From contig CAYMTN010000014.1 of NCBI GenBank assembly GCA_964393335.1, positions 1 to 42,190 on the forward strand: a DNA stretch of 42,190 nt. The letters run 5' to 3'. A program made the translations under genes and the position numbers. The notes under the pieces were generated by a model, which made no database searches, was not told the DNA's origin, and saw only the letters and a list, made by a program, of their open reading frames with translations. Origin of the DNA: CAYMTN01 sp964393335. Its GTDB lineage: Bacteria; Chloroflexota; Anaerolineae; Aggregatilineales; Aggregatilineaceae. Positions 1 to 7,508 of this stretch are shown here, one piece after another (position 1 is the stretch's first letter; the number at the start of each line of letters is the position of its first letter).

Positions 1-116
1 TTCTTGACGATCTCGTCTTCACCTTCGCCGAGCAGTCGGTTAGTATACGACCCGGGCTTGGGGTTGGTTTTGCGATCTTCGATGACGGCGAATACGTGTG
101 CCAGGATGTCGGTCAC
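1..116 (-). CDS. hisE: Phosphoribosyl-ATP pyrophosphatase, N-terminal part (cut by window edge)
   Basis: Reading the minus strand from a GTG at 116 gives MTDILAHVFAVIEDRK and then SYTNRLLGEGEDEIVKK, the N-terminal signature of HisE (PRA-PH, second step of histidine synthesis, removing pyrophosphate from phosphoribosyl-ATP). Only 38 codons are present; the gene continues left of base 1. The GTG overlaps the hisI stop as GTGA (113-116), and a GGAGGAAG ribosome site lies about six bases upstream, which fixes the start. It is encoded apart from hisI, unlike the fused HisIE of enterobacteria. It is the most promoter-distal his gene visible. The fragment is short, but the motif is distinctive. Confidence 0.88.
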   Translation of the reverse strand, partial: MTDILAHVFAVIEDRKTNPKPGSYTNRLLGEGEDEIVK

Positions 117-454
117 GTCACTTCCTCCAATGTGCGGAAAAAACAGCTTGTCGCGCCGGTATGGCAGGCCGGGCCAGCGGGATGCACTTTTAGCAGCAGC
201 GTATCGGCATCGCAGTCGATCCAGATGGCGGCGACGGCCTGCGTATTGCCGCTCGTCGCGCCCTTGCGCCAGATTTCGCCCCGGCTGCGGCTCCAGAAGG
301 TTGCCTCACCCGTCTCGACGGTCAGGCGCAGCGCGTCGGCATTCATCCAGGCGACCATCAGCACCCTATCGCTGTCCGCATCCTGCACCACTGCCGGGAT
401 CAGCCCATCAGCGGACCATGTGAGTTTCGGAATTAACGCGTCAAGGTCGATCAT
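113..454 (-). CDS. hisI: Phosphoribosyl-AMP cyclohydrolase
   Basis: This 113-residue protein opens the purine ring of phosphoribosyl-AMP, the third step of histidine synthesis, in the cytoplasm. Visible family motifs are FWSRSR (53-58), WRKGATSGN (62-70), DCDAD (80-84) and GPACHTGATSCFF (94-106). The cysteines at 81, 97 and 104 keep the 16- and 7-residue spacing of the zinc-binding cysteines known in the family. The ATG at 454 was chosen because the protein then begins MIDLDALIPKL, as usual; the open frame extends further upstream only as an overlap with hisF. It overlaps the end of hisF by 14 bases and hisE by 4, so translational coupling is likely. Confidence 0.95.
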   Translation of the reverse strand: MIDLDALIPKLTWSADGLIPAVVQDADSDRVLMVAWMNADALRLTVETGEATFWSRSRGEIWRKGATSGNTQAVAAIWIDCDADTLLLKVHPAGPACHTGATSCFFRTLEEVT

Positions 455-1220
455 GCTGCACCTCCACCAACCGCACCGGGACGCCGTTGTCGTGCAGATA
501 CGTTTTGACCTGCTGCACGCTGAGCTGTTTGTAATGAAACAGACTGGCCGCCAGCGCCGCATCAGCGCCGCCTTCGACCAGCGCCGCGCGGAAATGATCA
601 CGTGCGCCCGCACCGCCGGACGCGATCACGGGGATGCTCACCGCATCGCTTACCGTCCGGGTGAGCGTGATCTCGTACCCATCCTGTGTGCCGTCGCGAT
701 CCATGCTGGTCAGCAGAATCTCACCAGCGCCGCGCCGTTCGACTTCACGCGCCCACTCAATCGCGTCGATGCCGGTCGGGATGCGCCCGCCGCTGACGTA
801 AACCTCGTAATGCGTGCCGTTCCAACGCGCATCGATGGCGACGACGATACACTGTGAACCGAAGCGTTCCGCGCCTTCGCTGATCAGGTCCGGGGTGCGC
901 ACGGCTGCGCTGTTGATCGCGGTTTTGTCGGCTCCGGCGAGCAGGGTCGCCCGCATATCCTCGACGGTCCGCAGGCCGCCGCCGACGCAGAACGGAATGA
1001 AGATCGCGTCGGCCACCCGCCGCACCACGTCGAGCATGGTGTCACGTGCTTCGTGTGTGGCGGTGATATCCAGAAAAACCAGCTCATCGGCACCTTCGCG
1101 GTCGTAGATCACGGCCTGTTCGACCGGATCGCCAGCGTCGCGCAGGTTCACAAAGTTGATTCCTTTGACGACACGCCCCTCGTGTACGTCCAGACAGGGG
1201 ATGATGCGTTTGGCCAGCAT
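441..1220 (-). CDS. hisF: Imidazole glycerol phosphate synthase, cyclase subunit
   Basis: A 259-residue TIM barrel which, with HisH, converts PRFAR plus ammonia into imidazole glycerol phosphate and AICAR. The start reads MLAKRIIPCLDV, with the catalytic Asp at 11; the second catalytic Asp is at 130 in IVVAIDA. The phosphate-binding stretches PFCVGGGLR (76-84) and VIASGGAG near the C terminus are present. Length is normal for the family. It begins two bases after hisA stops and its end overlaps hisI, consistent with one his transcript. HisH, the ammonia-producing partner, is encoded upstream in the same operon. Confidence 0.97.
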   Translation of the reverse strand: MLAKRIIPCLDVHEGRVVKGINFVNLRDAGDPVEQAVIYDREGADELVFLDITATHEARDTMLDVVRRVADAIFIPFCVGGGLRTVEDMRATLLAGADKTAINSAAVRTPDLISEGAERFGSQCIVVAIDARWNGTHYEVYVSGGRIPTGIDAIEWAREVERRGAGEILLTSMDRDGTQDGYEITLTRTVSDAVSIPVIASGGAGARDHFRAALVEGGADAALAASLFHYKQLSVQQVKTYLHDNGVPVRLVEVQHDRP

Positions 1221-1222
1221 CG

Positions 1223-1945
1223 TTACTCCTTCCCGGCGGCGTGTAGCGCCTCTTCGAGCGTGAACGCGCCGCTGTACAGCGCTTTTCCGATTACGACACC
1301 CGCAACTCGACCGGTGTTTTTCAGCGCGACCAGATCACCTAACGATGCCACGCCGCCTGACGCGATTACGCTCAGGCCGGTTTCCTGCGCGAGCTTAGCG
1401 GTAGCGGCCACGTTGACCCCGCTCAGGTCGCCGTCGCGGTTCACGTCCGTGTACAGGGCGTGGCGCACCCCCATTGCCGCGAGCCGTGTCCCCAGGTCAA
1501 CCGGCGTCCACGCGCTGATCTCCTGCCAGCCGTGCGTGGCGACCTGGCCAGCCTTGGCGTCCAGCGCGACGACGACCGCGTCCACGCCAAAGCGCAGCAC
1601 CGCCGCGCGTGCCAGGTCCGGCTGGTTGACAACTACTGTCCCCAGGATCACGCGTGCTGCGCCGGCGTCGAACGCCTGGGCCGCGTCGTCAAGCGAGCGC
1701 AGCCCGCCGCCAAACTGCACCGGCAGCCCAACGCCCGCCAGCGCACGCAGTGCATCCAGCGCGAGGGTCGCTTCGCCCAACGCGCCATCCAGGTTGACGA
1801 CGTGCAGCCACGCCGCGCCTGCGGCTTTCCAGCGTTCCGCCGTAGCGACCGGATTGTCACTGTGGACCGTCTCGCGCGCTGGATCGCCGTAGACCAGGCG
1901 CACCACCCGCCCTTTTCGCACATCAATCGCAGGATAGACAATCAT
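1223..1945 (-). CDS. hisA: ProFAR isomerase (phosphoribosylformimino-AICAR-P isomerase)
   Basis: HisA catalyses the Amadori rearrangement of ProFAR to PRFAR, the fourth step of histidine synthesis. The 240-residue protein starts MIVYPAIDVRKGRVVRL with the general-base Asp at 8 and has YTDVNRDG (165-172), typical of HisA, plus the phosphate-binding FGGGLRS (78-84) and VIASGGVAS. The ATG at 1945 is preferred over an upstream in-frame codon at 1984, because the extra 13 residues overlap the preceding gene and are not part of the barrel. The start is two bases after the stop of the small unknown ORF. It is a paralogue of HisF, as in all bacteria. Confidence 0.96.
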   Translation of the reverse strand: MIVYPAIDVRKGRVVRLVYGDPARETVHSDNPVATAERWKAAGAAWLHVVNLDGALGEATLALDALRALAGVGLPVQFGGGLRSLDDAAQAFDAGAARVILGTVVVNQPDLARAAVLRFGVDAVVVALDAKAGQVATHGWQEISAWTPVDLGTRLAAMGVRHALYTDVNRDGDLSGVNVAATAKLAQETGLSVIASGGVASLGDLVALKNTGRVAGVVIGKALYSGAFTLEEALHAAGKE

Positions 1946-1947
1946 GC

Positions 1948-2193
1948 TCACCCCAAATCCAATTCTTCGAGACGCCAGTTCCACATCGCATCAGGATCAG
2001 AACCCAATGCTGCGCTAAACCATGTTTCCTCGATCTCATCGCGCAGTCTGCTCCAAAATGCCGCGCGGACTGGCAGCGGCAGCGCATGGAAATCTACGGG
2101 CGGGTTGACCTCGAACTGCCATTCGAGAATATCCGATGCGCCGGAATCCGCATCGATAACGGCGTTGATCGTCACTTCAATTGAGTGTTTCAT
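1948..2193 (-). CDS. Small protein of unknown function inside the his operon
   Basis: An 81-residue ORF that exactly fills the space between hisH (ends 2197) and hisA (starts 1945), with gaps of three and two bases. It starts MKHSIEVTINAVID and has a mixed polar N-terminal half, then a C-terminal half rich in Trp (four in the protein) and acidic residues, ending RLEELDLG. It has no signal peptide, membrane segment, Cys motif or recognisable enzyme motif. I do not recognise the family. The precise packing argues that it is translated and co-expressed with the pathway, but gives no function; a small structural or regulatory partner is only a guess. Confidence 0.75.
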   Translation of the reverse strand: MKHSIEVTINAVIDADSGASDILEWQFEVNPPVDFHALPLPVRAAFWSRLRDEIEETWFSAALGSDPDAMWNWRLEELDLG

Positions 2194-2196
2194 CGA

Positions 2197-2814
2197 TCAC
2201 ATCTCCACATAATTCTTGAGCACACGCAGCCCAACCGTGTGGCTCTTTTCGGGGTGCGGTTGAATGCCAAAAACATTACCGCGCGCGACCATCGAAACAA
2301 AACAAATGCCGTAGTCGGTCGTCGCCAGCACATCCGCCGGATTGCTTGCTTCAACGTAATACGAATGCACGAAATACGCGTACCCGCCGCTGTCAAGCCC
2401 CTCGACCAGCGGGTGCTGCTGCTGGATATCCAGTTGATTCCAACCCATATGCGGGACTTTTAGCCCCCTTGCGGCGAATTCTGCCTCAGGGAAACGCGTG
2501 ACGCGGCCCGGCAGCAAGCCCAGTCCCTTATGCAGGCCCATTTCGTCGCTTTCTTCGAACAGGTATTGCATCCCCAGGCAGATGCCAATCAGCGGCGTGC
2601 CGTCCGCCACCGCCTGTTTGAGCGGTTCTTCGAATCCGGCATCACGCAGCGCTTTCATGCCCGCGCCAAACGCGCCTACACCCGGCAGCACGATTTTGTC
2701 CGCTCCGGCGAGCTGATCCGGTGCGCTGACCGTCCTCACGCCTGCGCCCAGGTACGTCAGCGTGTTAGTCACGCTGCGCAGGTTCCCGGCTCCATAGTCA
2801 ATCACGGCGATCAT
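2197..2814 (-). CDS. hisH: Imidazole glycerol phosphate synthase, glutamine amidotransferase subunit
   Basis: A 205-residue class I glutaminase that feeds ammonia to HisF. The nucleophile Cys79 sits in GICLGMQ, and the rest of the triad is His187 and Glu189 in QPHPEKS. The N terminus, IDYGAGNLRSV, is the usual one for HisH. The ATG at 2814 overlaps the hisB stop as ATGA, so coupling to hisB is likely. The complex uses glutamine and PRFAR and also links histidine to purine synthesis through AICAR. All key residues are present. Confidence 0.97.
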   Translation of the reverse strand: MIAVIDYGAGNLRSVTNTLTYLGAGVRTVSAPDQLAGADKIVLPGVGAFGAGMKALRDAGFEEPLKQAVADGTPLIGICLGMQYLFEESDEMGLHKGLGLLPGRVTRFPEAEFAARGLKVPHMGWNQLDIQQQHPLVEGLDSGGYAYFVHSYYVEASNPADVLATTDYGICFVSMVARGNVFGIQPHPEKSHTVGLRVLKNYVEM

Positions 2815-3562
2815 CCGGTTAACGTTCCTTTCGTGCTTGGCACGCCGCCCCGGCGCGGATCACGTGCGACGGCGACCGCCAGCGCGCGTCCGAGCGCCTT
2901 GAACAACGCTTCGGCCTTGTGATGATCGTCACGCCCGTAGAGCGCGGCGGCGTGCAGGTTCATGCGGGCATTAAACGCGATACTTTCCAGCACGTGTGCG
3001 ACCAGCGAGGTCGGCATCTGGCCCATAACCGGCGTGTCAAATTCGGCCTGGATCACGGCGTATGGCCGCCCGCTGAGGTCCACGACCACACGGGCCAGCG
3101 CCTCGTCCATCGGCACATAGGCCGACCCCATGCGCACGATGCCCCGGCGGTCACCGAGCGCCTCGTCGAGCGCGCGACCCAGGCAGATCGCCACGTCTTC
3201 GATGGTGTGGTGCGCGTCGATGTGCAGATCGCCCGCCGCCTTGACGGTCAGGTCGAACAGGCCGTGATGCGCGACGTGATGCAGCATGTGGTCAAAAAAG
3301 CCGACGCCCGTGTCGATNNNNNNNNNNNNNNNNNNNNNNNNNNNNNNNNNNNNNNNNNNNNNNNNNNNNNNNNNNNNNNNNNNNNNNNNNNNNNNNNNNN
3401 NNNNNNNNNNNNNNNNNCGTGATGCGCGACGTGATGCAGCATGTGGTCAAAAAAGCCGACGCCCGTGTCGATGGCAGCCGATCCGCTGCCGTCCAGGTTG
3501 AGCGATAGATCGATCTGTGTTTCATTCGTATGACGGGTAATCGTTGCGGTCCGGTCTGGCAT
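2811..3562 (-). CDS. hisB: Imidazoleglycerol-phosphate dehydratase, interrupted by an assembly gap
   Basis: HisB dehydrates imidazole glycerol phosphate to imidazole acetol phosphate. The N terminus, MPDRTATITRHTNETQID, and FFDHMLHHVAHH lie right of the gap; HIDAHHTIEDVAICLG and the DDHHKAEALFKALGRAL metal-binding tail lie to its left. The coordinates span 752 bases, which is not a multiple of three, because 100 Ns plus a duplicated 55-base overlap (3263-3317 equals 3418-3472) interrupt it. Removing those 155 bases gives 597 bases, a 198-residue protein of normal length with both metal-binding His motifs intact. The gene is therefore real and unbroken. The start has a GAGGAAAG ribosome site. 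It is the monofunctional form, without the phosphatase domain of enterobacteria. Confidence 0.93.
3263..3472. other. Scaffold gap of 100 N (3318-3417) between identical 55-base contig ends
   Basis: Bases 3263-3317 and 3418-3472 are identical over exactly 55 positions, with 100 Ns between them. This is the footprint of two contigs that share one k-mer-length overlap and were joined with a fixed-size gap instead of being merged. The true genome should lack both the Ns and one copy of the 55 bases. The hisB reading frame is restored by that collapse. Confidence 0.93.
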
Positions 3563-3611
3563 GGTTCTTTCCTCGAAAATAACGACCAGCGGTCAACTTT
3601 CAGTGATCGGC

Positions 3612-3633
3612 AAAAAACGCGCCGCTTGCGGCG
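3612..3633 (-). terminator. Terminator-like hairpin between hisC and hisB
   Basis: In the 111-base gap between the hisC stop and the hisB start, the minus strand carries CGCCGCAAGCGGCG (a five- to six-base-pair GC stem), then CG and six T's. This is the shape of a small intrinsic terminator. Because hisB and all later his genes lie beyond it, it should act only partly, lowering expression of the distal genes or marking RNA ends. The stem is short, so efficiency is uncertain. Confidence 0.5.
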
Positions 3634-3673
3634 ATGTTCGACGGCGTGTGGTCGGCGAACACAACTCCCGGAG

Positions 3674-4771
3674 CTATCGCAGCGAGCGCAGCGCGGCCAG
3701 CAGTGAATCGATTTGCTCCGGCGTCCCGGCGCTGATGCGCACATGATCGCGCATGCGCGGCTTGTTGTAATAGCGCACGACGATCCCGCGCCTTGCCAGA
3801 AAATCCCGCAGATCGGCAGCGTCCATCCCGGTTACTTTGCACAGCACAAAATTACTGCGGCTGGGGTAGGGTGCCAGGAACGGGAAACGCGCCAGTTCGG
3901 TTTCGAGCCGTTCGCGTTCGCGGATCAGGCGTTGGACGTTGGCTTGCAGATTCGGCAGGTCGGCCAGCGCCGCGCGGGCGGCCACGTCTGCCGCCGCGTT
4001 GAGGTTGTACGGCTGTTTGATCTTCCACAGGTGCGCGATGATCGCCGCTGGGAAAATGCCATAACCTACGCGCAGTCCGGCGAGGCCCGCCCACTTACTG
4101 AAGGTGCGCAGCACGATCAGGTTGCTGGTTTCGGGCCCGCGCGGGGCCAGACTCGCCGCGCCGCTGAACTCGATATACGCTTCGTCCAACACGACGACCA
4201 GTGGCAGTTCCAGCAGGCGTTCGAGCGTGTCCGGCGGGATCAGGCTGCCATCGGGATTGTTGGGTGAACAGACAAACAGCAGCTTGGCATTTGTGGCGCG
4301 GGCAGCATCCGCGATGGCATCCACATCCAGCGAAAAATCGGCGCGGCGCTCGGCGTTGACCACGCGGGCAAAGGCCAGCGGCGCGTCGAAACTATACATG
4401 CTGAATGTCGGTGGCGTGTTGATGATCGCATCTCCCGGCTCGATGAACAATTGCAGAATCAGTTCGATCAGTTCGTCGGCCCCGGCCCCGGCCAGGATGT
4501 GGTCCGCGCTCACGCCGGTGTAATCGCTGAGCATGGCCCGCAGCTTACCCGCCTCCGGGTCCGGGTAGATGTGCGCGTATTCCAATGCGGCCAGCGCGGT
4601 GCGTGTGCGCGGCGATGGGCCGTAGGGGTTTTCGTTCGCGTCGAGTTTGATCAGTTGATCGACCGGGTAACCCAGGCGTTCCGCGAACACTTCCAGCGAT
4701 GATGTCGGCGTGTAGGCTTCCATCGCGGCGATGTCGGTACGGATGCGCACTTTGTCTCGAACCTGGGTCAT
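3674..4771 (-). CDS. hisC: Histidinol-phosphate aminotransferase
   Basis: A 365-residue PLP-dependent class I/II aminotransferase that moves an amino group from glutamate to imidazole acetol phosphate. Visible motifs are LDANENPYGPSP (43-54, substrate loop), SPNNPDG (169-175), VVLDEAYIEF (193-202) and RTFSKWAGLAGLRVGYG with the PLP lysine at about 226. The ATG at 4771 has a strong GGAGGAG site seven bases upstream and is preferred over the in-frame codon at 4795. It follows hisD by 27 bases and is separated from hisB by an unusually long 111-base gap holding a terminator-like hairpin. Its position among his genes supports the histidine pathway over other aromatic aminotransferase roles. Confidence 0.96.
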   Translation of the reverse strand: MTQVRDKVRIRTDIAAMEAYTPTSSLEVFAERLGYPVDQLIKLDANENPYGPSPRTRTALAALEYAHIYPDPEAGKLRAMLSDYTGVSADHILAGAGADELIELILQLFIEPGDAIINTPPTFSMYSFDAPLAFARVVNAERRADFSLDVDAIADAARATNAKLLFVCSPNNPDGSLIPPDTLERLLELPLVVVLDEAYIEFSGAASLAPRGPETSNLIVLRTFSKWAGLAGLRVGYGIFPAAIIAHLWKIKQPYNLNAAADVAARAALADLPNLQANVQRLIRERERLETELARFPFLAPYPSRSNFVLCKVTGMDAADLRDFLARRGIVVRYYNKPRMRDHVRISAGTPEQIDSLLAALRSLR

Positions 4772-4798
4772 GCTGTCTCCTCCTGCGTGATACAAGTC

Positions 4799-6145
4799 TC
4801 AGTCGCGGCGGGTTCCACGCGCGTCGGCGGACGCGGCGTGTGCGGTGAGCGTCTCGGCCCGCGCCAAAATGGCGGCGGCGCGGCTGAGTTCGGCGGCGGC
4901 GCTTGCTTCCAACCCGATCAGGCTGGTGATTTTCACGAAATCCAGCACGTTCAGCGGCGAGGCGAAACGCGCTGTGCCGCCGGTTGGCATGATGTGAGAC
5001 GGGCCTGCCACGTAATCCCCCAGCACCTCAAATGAGTTTTCGCCCACGAAGATGCCGCCTGCGTTGCGCACGGCCCCGATCCAGTCCCAGGGATTATCGA
5101 TCAGCAGACACAGGTGTTCAGCGGCGTATTCGTTGGCGACGGCGAATGCTTCCGCCAGGTCCGCGACGATCACGGCGCCGCTGCGGCTGCGCAGCGATTG
5201 TTCGATGATGGCGGCGCGGCTCAAGCCGGGAACACGGCGCGCGATTTCGGCGGCGACGGCGTCGGCCAGGGCGCGGCTGGGCGTGACCAGAATCGCGGAC
5301 GCCAGCACGTCATGTTCAGCCTGCGCCAGCAGGTCGGCAGCAGCCAGGGCCGGATCGGCGTTGGCGTCAGCAATGACCATCGTTTCGGTCGGACCCGGCA
5401 GCCCGTCGATGCCCACGTCACCGTAGACTTGCTGTTTGGCAAGCGTTACGAACAGGTTGCCCGGCCCGACGATTTTTGCCACGCGCGGCACGCTTTCGGT
5501 GCCGTACGCCATCGCCGCAATCGCCTGGGCACCGCCCACTCGTATCACCTTTTTCACGCCGCACACCGCAGCGGCGGCCAGAATCACGGGCGTTACCTCG
5601 CCGGTGCCGCGACCGGGCGGTGTCGTGATCACGATCTCCTTGACACCTGCAACCTGCGCAGGAACGACGCTCATCAGCAGCGAGGACGGCAGCGGGGCCG
5701 TGCCGCCCGCCACGTAAATGCCGACCGAATCAACCGGGCGCACCAACTGGCCGAGCGATCCCTCGCGGCCTGCGTCCAGCCAGCCGGTTACCGGTTGTTT
5801 TTCGTGAAACGTGCGAATGCGCTCAGCCGCCAGCTTGAACGCGGCAGCGACCTCAGCGGGGATGGTGTCGAGCGCGGCCTCGATATCTGCCTCAGGCACG
5901 GCGAGACACACCAGCTCCGCGCCATCGATGCGCGTATTCCAGTCTTTCAGGGCAGCATCGCCGTTTTCGCGCACGCTCTTGATAATGCGCCGCACCGCCT
6001 CGGCAGGTGTGACGGGTTCCCCGAACAGCTTGTTCAGGCTTTCCGCGATCCAGTCCGGCACGTCGGTCAGATTCAGCGACTCGCGCCTCAAAATTGTCGC
6101 GCGCGCCTCGGCCAGACCGTCATAAATGCGCAGGGTCGTGCTCAT
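4799..6145 (-). CDS. hisD: Histidinol dehydrogenase
   Basis: HisD performs the last two oxidations, from histidinol to histidine, using NAD and a zinc ion. The 448-residue length is normal. Diagnostic stretches include the zinc/substrate motifs GLPGPTETMVIAD, AEHDVLASAIL and the C-terminal HIMPTGGTARF, and the nucleotide-fold segment IRVGGAQAIAAMAYGT. The ATG overlaps the hisG stop as ATGA. It is the second gene of the operon. Confidence 0.97.
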   Translation of the reverse strand: MSTTLRIYDGLAEARATILRRESLNLTDVPDWIAESLNKLFGEPVTPAEAVRRIIKSVRENGDAALKDWNTRIDGAELVCLAVPEADIEAALDTIPAEVAAAFKLAAERIRTFHEKQPVTGWLDAGREGSLGQLVRPVDSVGIYVAGGTAPLPSSLLMSVVPAQVAGVKEIVITTPPGRGTGEVTPVILAAAAVCGVKKVIRVGGAQAIAAMAYGTESVPRVAKIVGPGNLFVTLAKQQVYGDVGIDGLPGPTETMVIADANADPALAAADLLAQAEHDVLASAILVTPSRALADAVAAEIARRVPGLSRAAIIEQSLRSRSGAVIVADLAEAFAVANEYAAEHLCLLIDNPWDWIGAVRNAGGIFVGENSFEVLGDYVAGPSHIMPTGGTARFASPLNVLDFVKITSLIGLEASAAAELSRAAAILARAETLTAHAASADARGTRRD

Positions 6146-7152
6146 GGGGTAAGGTCCTCACTTTCCAATGCGGCTAACAGGCGCTGGTAACGCTCCGGCG
6201 CTTCTTCAAAGATGTAGGTAACCGGCGTGACAACCACGCCGCTGCCGTCAATGGCGCGGATCTGCTGGATCACGTCATACAGCTTTCGTTCGTTGGTCAC
6301 CAGGTTGATGGCCCACCAGTTACCCGCCCCTTCACGCGTGATCATGGGGGCGACGGTGGGACCTTGCAGGCCGCCGAGGTCCGGTTGTTCGAAGACCCGC
6401 GCGGCGACTTCTTCCGCCGACGATCCGCGCATGTTGGCGAAGATCATGTATTGGCCGCGCGCGCGCAGGTGCGCTTCGATGAATTCCAGCAGTTGCCGCG
6501 TGGCTGCCAGCACGTCTGGCCGGGTGGTGAGCGCCGCGCGGTTGCCGATCAAAACCGCCTGCGAGCTGACGACTGTGCCATCGTCAAGCGCTCGCAGGCG
6601 GTTTTCGCGCAGCGTGGTACCGGTGCTGGTGATGTCGGCGATAAAATCCGCGTAGCCGACCAGCGGGGCCGATTCGAGCGCCCCGTCGGCCAACACGACG
6701 CGCACGTTCTGTACGCCGGATATTGCCAAGAAGCGTTCGACGCTGCTGCTGAACTTGGTTGCCACGCGCAGGGGCGTTCGGCCCGATTTCTGGGCGAGAT
6801 CGGCCATTGTCTGCACGTCCTGCCAGTCTTCCGGGACGGCGACTACCAGCGAGCATTCGCCATAACCCAGCGCTTCGTGGATCACGACGACGCTCTCCGG
6901 GTTGTCTGGCACGGTTTCGTACAGCGCATCGTACCCGGTGATGCCCAGGTCGACGTCACCGGCTGCGACACTCAGCGGGATATCCCGCGCGCGTTGGAAC
7001 AATACCAGCACGCCGGGTAGGGCCGGAATCGTGGCCGTGTATTGGCGCGGATTCGTTTTGTTCACACGCACGCCGCAGCCAGCCAGAAATGTCAGCGTTT
7101 CTTCTTCCATGCGGCCCTTGCTTGGCAGCGCGATCCGTATCTGATTTTGCAT
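6142..7152 (-). CDS. hisG: ATP phosphoribosyltransferase, long form
   Basis: HisG joins ATP and PRPP, the committed step of histidine synthesis. At 336 residues it is the long form: the catalytic periplasmic-binding-like core includes LPSKGRMEE (9-17) and DLGITGYD, and the PRPP-binding loop reads ADFIADITSTGTTLREN. After it comes an extra C-terminal domain of about 80 residues with APMI and VVTPVTYIFE, the ACT-like domain that binds histidine for feedback inhibition. Long-form HisG does not need HisZ, and none is present. It is the first structural gene, placed after the leader peptide and attenuator, with a GGAG site eight bases before the ATG. Control thus seems to act on both transcription and enzyme activity. 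Confidence 0.96.
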   Translation of the reverse strand: MQNQIRIALPSKGRMEEETLTFLAGCGVRVNKTNPRQYTATIPALPGVLVLFQRARDIPLSVAAGDVDLGITGYDALYETVPDNPESVVVIHEALGYGECSLVVAVPEDWQDVQTMADLAQKSGRTPLRVATKFSSSVERFLAISGVQNVRVVLADGALESAPLVGYADFIADITSTGTTLRENRLRALDDGTVVSSQAVLIGNRAALTTRPDVLAATRQLLEFIEAHLRARGQYMIFANMRGSSAEEVAARVFEQPDLGGLQGPTVAPMITREGAGNWWAINLVTNERKLYDVIQQIRAIDGSGVVVTPVTYIFEEAPERYQRLLAALESEDLTP

Positions 7153-7184
7153 AGAGTTTCTCCGTATCGTTCGACTTCACACAC

Positions 7185-7217
7185 AAAAAACGCCCCCCGG
7201 CGGACCGGGAGGCGTTT
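7185..7217 (-). terminator. his operon attenuator (intrinsic terminator upstream of hisG)
   Basis: On the minus strand a 13-base-pair stem (AAACGCCTCCCGG pairing with CCGGGGGGCGTTT, one G·T wobble) with a TCCG loop is followed by T's to give a run of six. It lies between the leader-peptide stop (7240) and hisG (7152). Together with the His-rich leader ORF this is the arrangement of ribosome-mediated attenuation. A possible competing antiterminator strand, CCGG...GCGT at 7259-7274, could pair with the left arm of the stem, with internal loops; this last point is weaker. Confidence 0.88.
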
Positions 7218-7239
7218 CTTTACGCGCGAGTGGATGTTG

Positions 7240-7335
7240 TTATGGACAGGCAGACAACACGCAACCACCACCGGACCGACGGTTTTGGGCGTCAGAATGA
7301 TGATGAGCGTGGGTGTGTACCTGTATTTTCCTCAT
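7240..7335 (-). CDS. hisL: his operon leader peptide (attenuation)
   Basis: A 31-codon minus-strand ORF starting MRKIQVHTHAHHHSDAQ and ending in TAA. Five of the seven codons at 7297-7317 are His (two CAC, three CAT), separated only by Thr and Ala. Ribosomes short of charged tRNA-His would stall there; when histidine is plentiful they would reach the stop, just upstream of the terminator hairpin at 7185-7217. No Shine-Dalgarno sequence precedes the ATG, and the promoter -10 ends only seven bases before it, so the mRNA is predicted to begin at or next to the start codon (leaderless translation). The ORF is short, but the His run, promoter, terminator and hisG are all in the right order and on one strand. 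Confidence 0.9.
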   Translation of the reverse strand: MRKIQVHTHAHHHSDAQNRRSGGGCVLSACP

Positions 7336-7342
7336 ATTGCAG

Positions 7343-7371
7343 AGTATAACGACCGGCTGGTGGCTTGTCAA
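7343..7371 (-). promoter_or_regulatory. his operon promoter, near-consensus sigma-70 type
   Basis: The minus strand reads TTGACA (7366-7371), a 17-base spacer, then TATACT (7343-7348). This is a perfect -35 and a five-of-six -10. The expected start of transcription is near 7336, one base before the leader-peptide ATG at 7335. Confidence 0.92.
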
Positions 7372-7444
7372 TCGGTGTTTTTGGTCAATATGTGCAAATC
7401 GCAGCGGGTGCAGAGCGTGTCAGCGAGGCAGCGGGCAGCCGCAG

Positions 7445-7474
7445 GTGGCACAAAGCAGCGATCATTCGTACAAT
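7445..7474 (+). promoter_or_regulatory. Candidate promoter of the Nudix/lipoprotein genes
   Basis: TACAAT at 7469-7474 with GTGGCA (7445-7450) 18 bases upstream, four of six matches to the -35 consensus. It would start transcription about 28 bases before the Nudix ATG. The rest of the divergent region, 7372-7508, holds nothing else I can name. Confidence 0.4.
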
Positions 7475-7508
7475 GTCCCGCAACAAACACCGATAGTAAC
7501 GATCAGGA

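Noticed and set aside
3263..3472. A true tandem duplication in hisB
   Set aside because: The repeat is exactly 55 bases and separated only by 100 Ns, and collapsing it restores the frame, so an assembly join is far more likely.
5114..6190. A 358-codon plus-strand open frame opposite hisD
   Set aside because: It lies wholly antisense to a clear hisD with normal motifs; its translation is rich in Arg, His and Ala with no family pattern, as expected from high-GC shadow frames.
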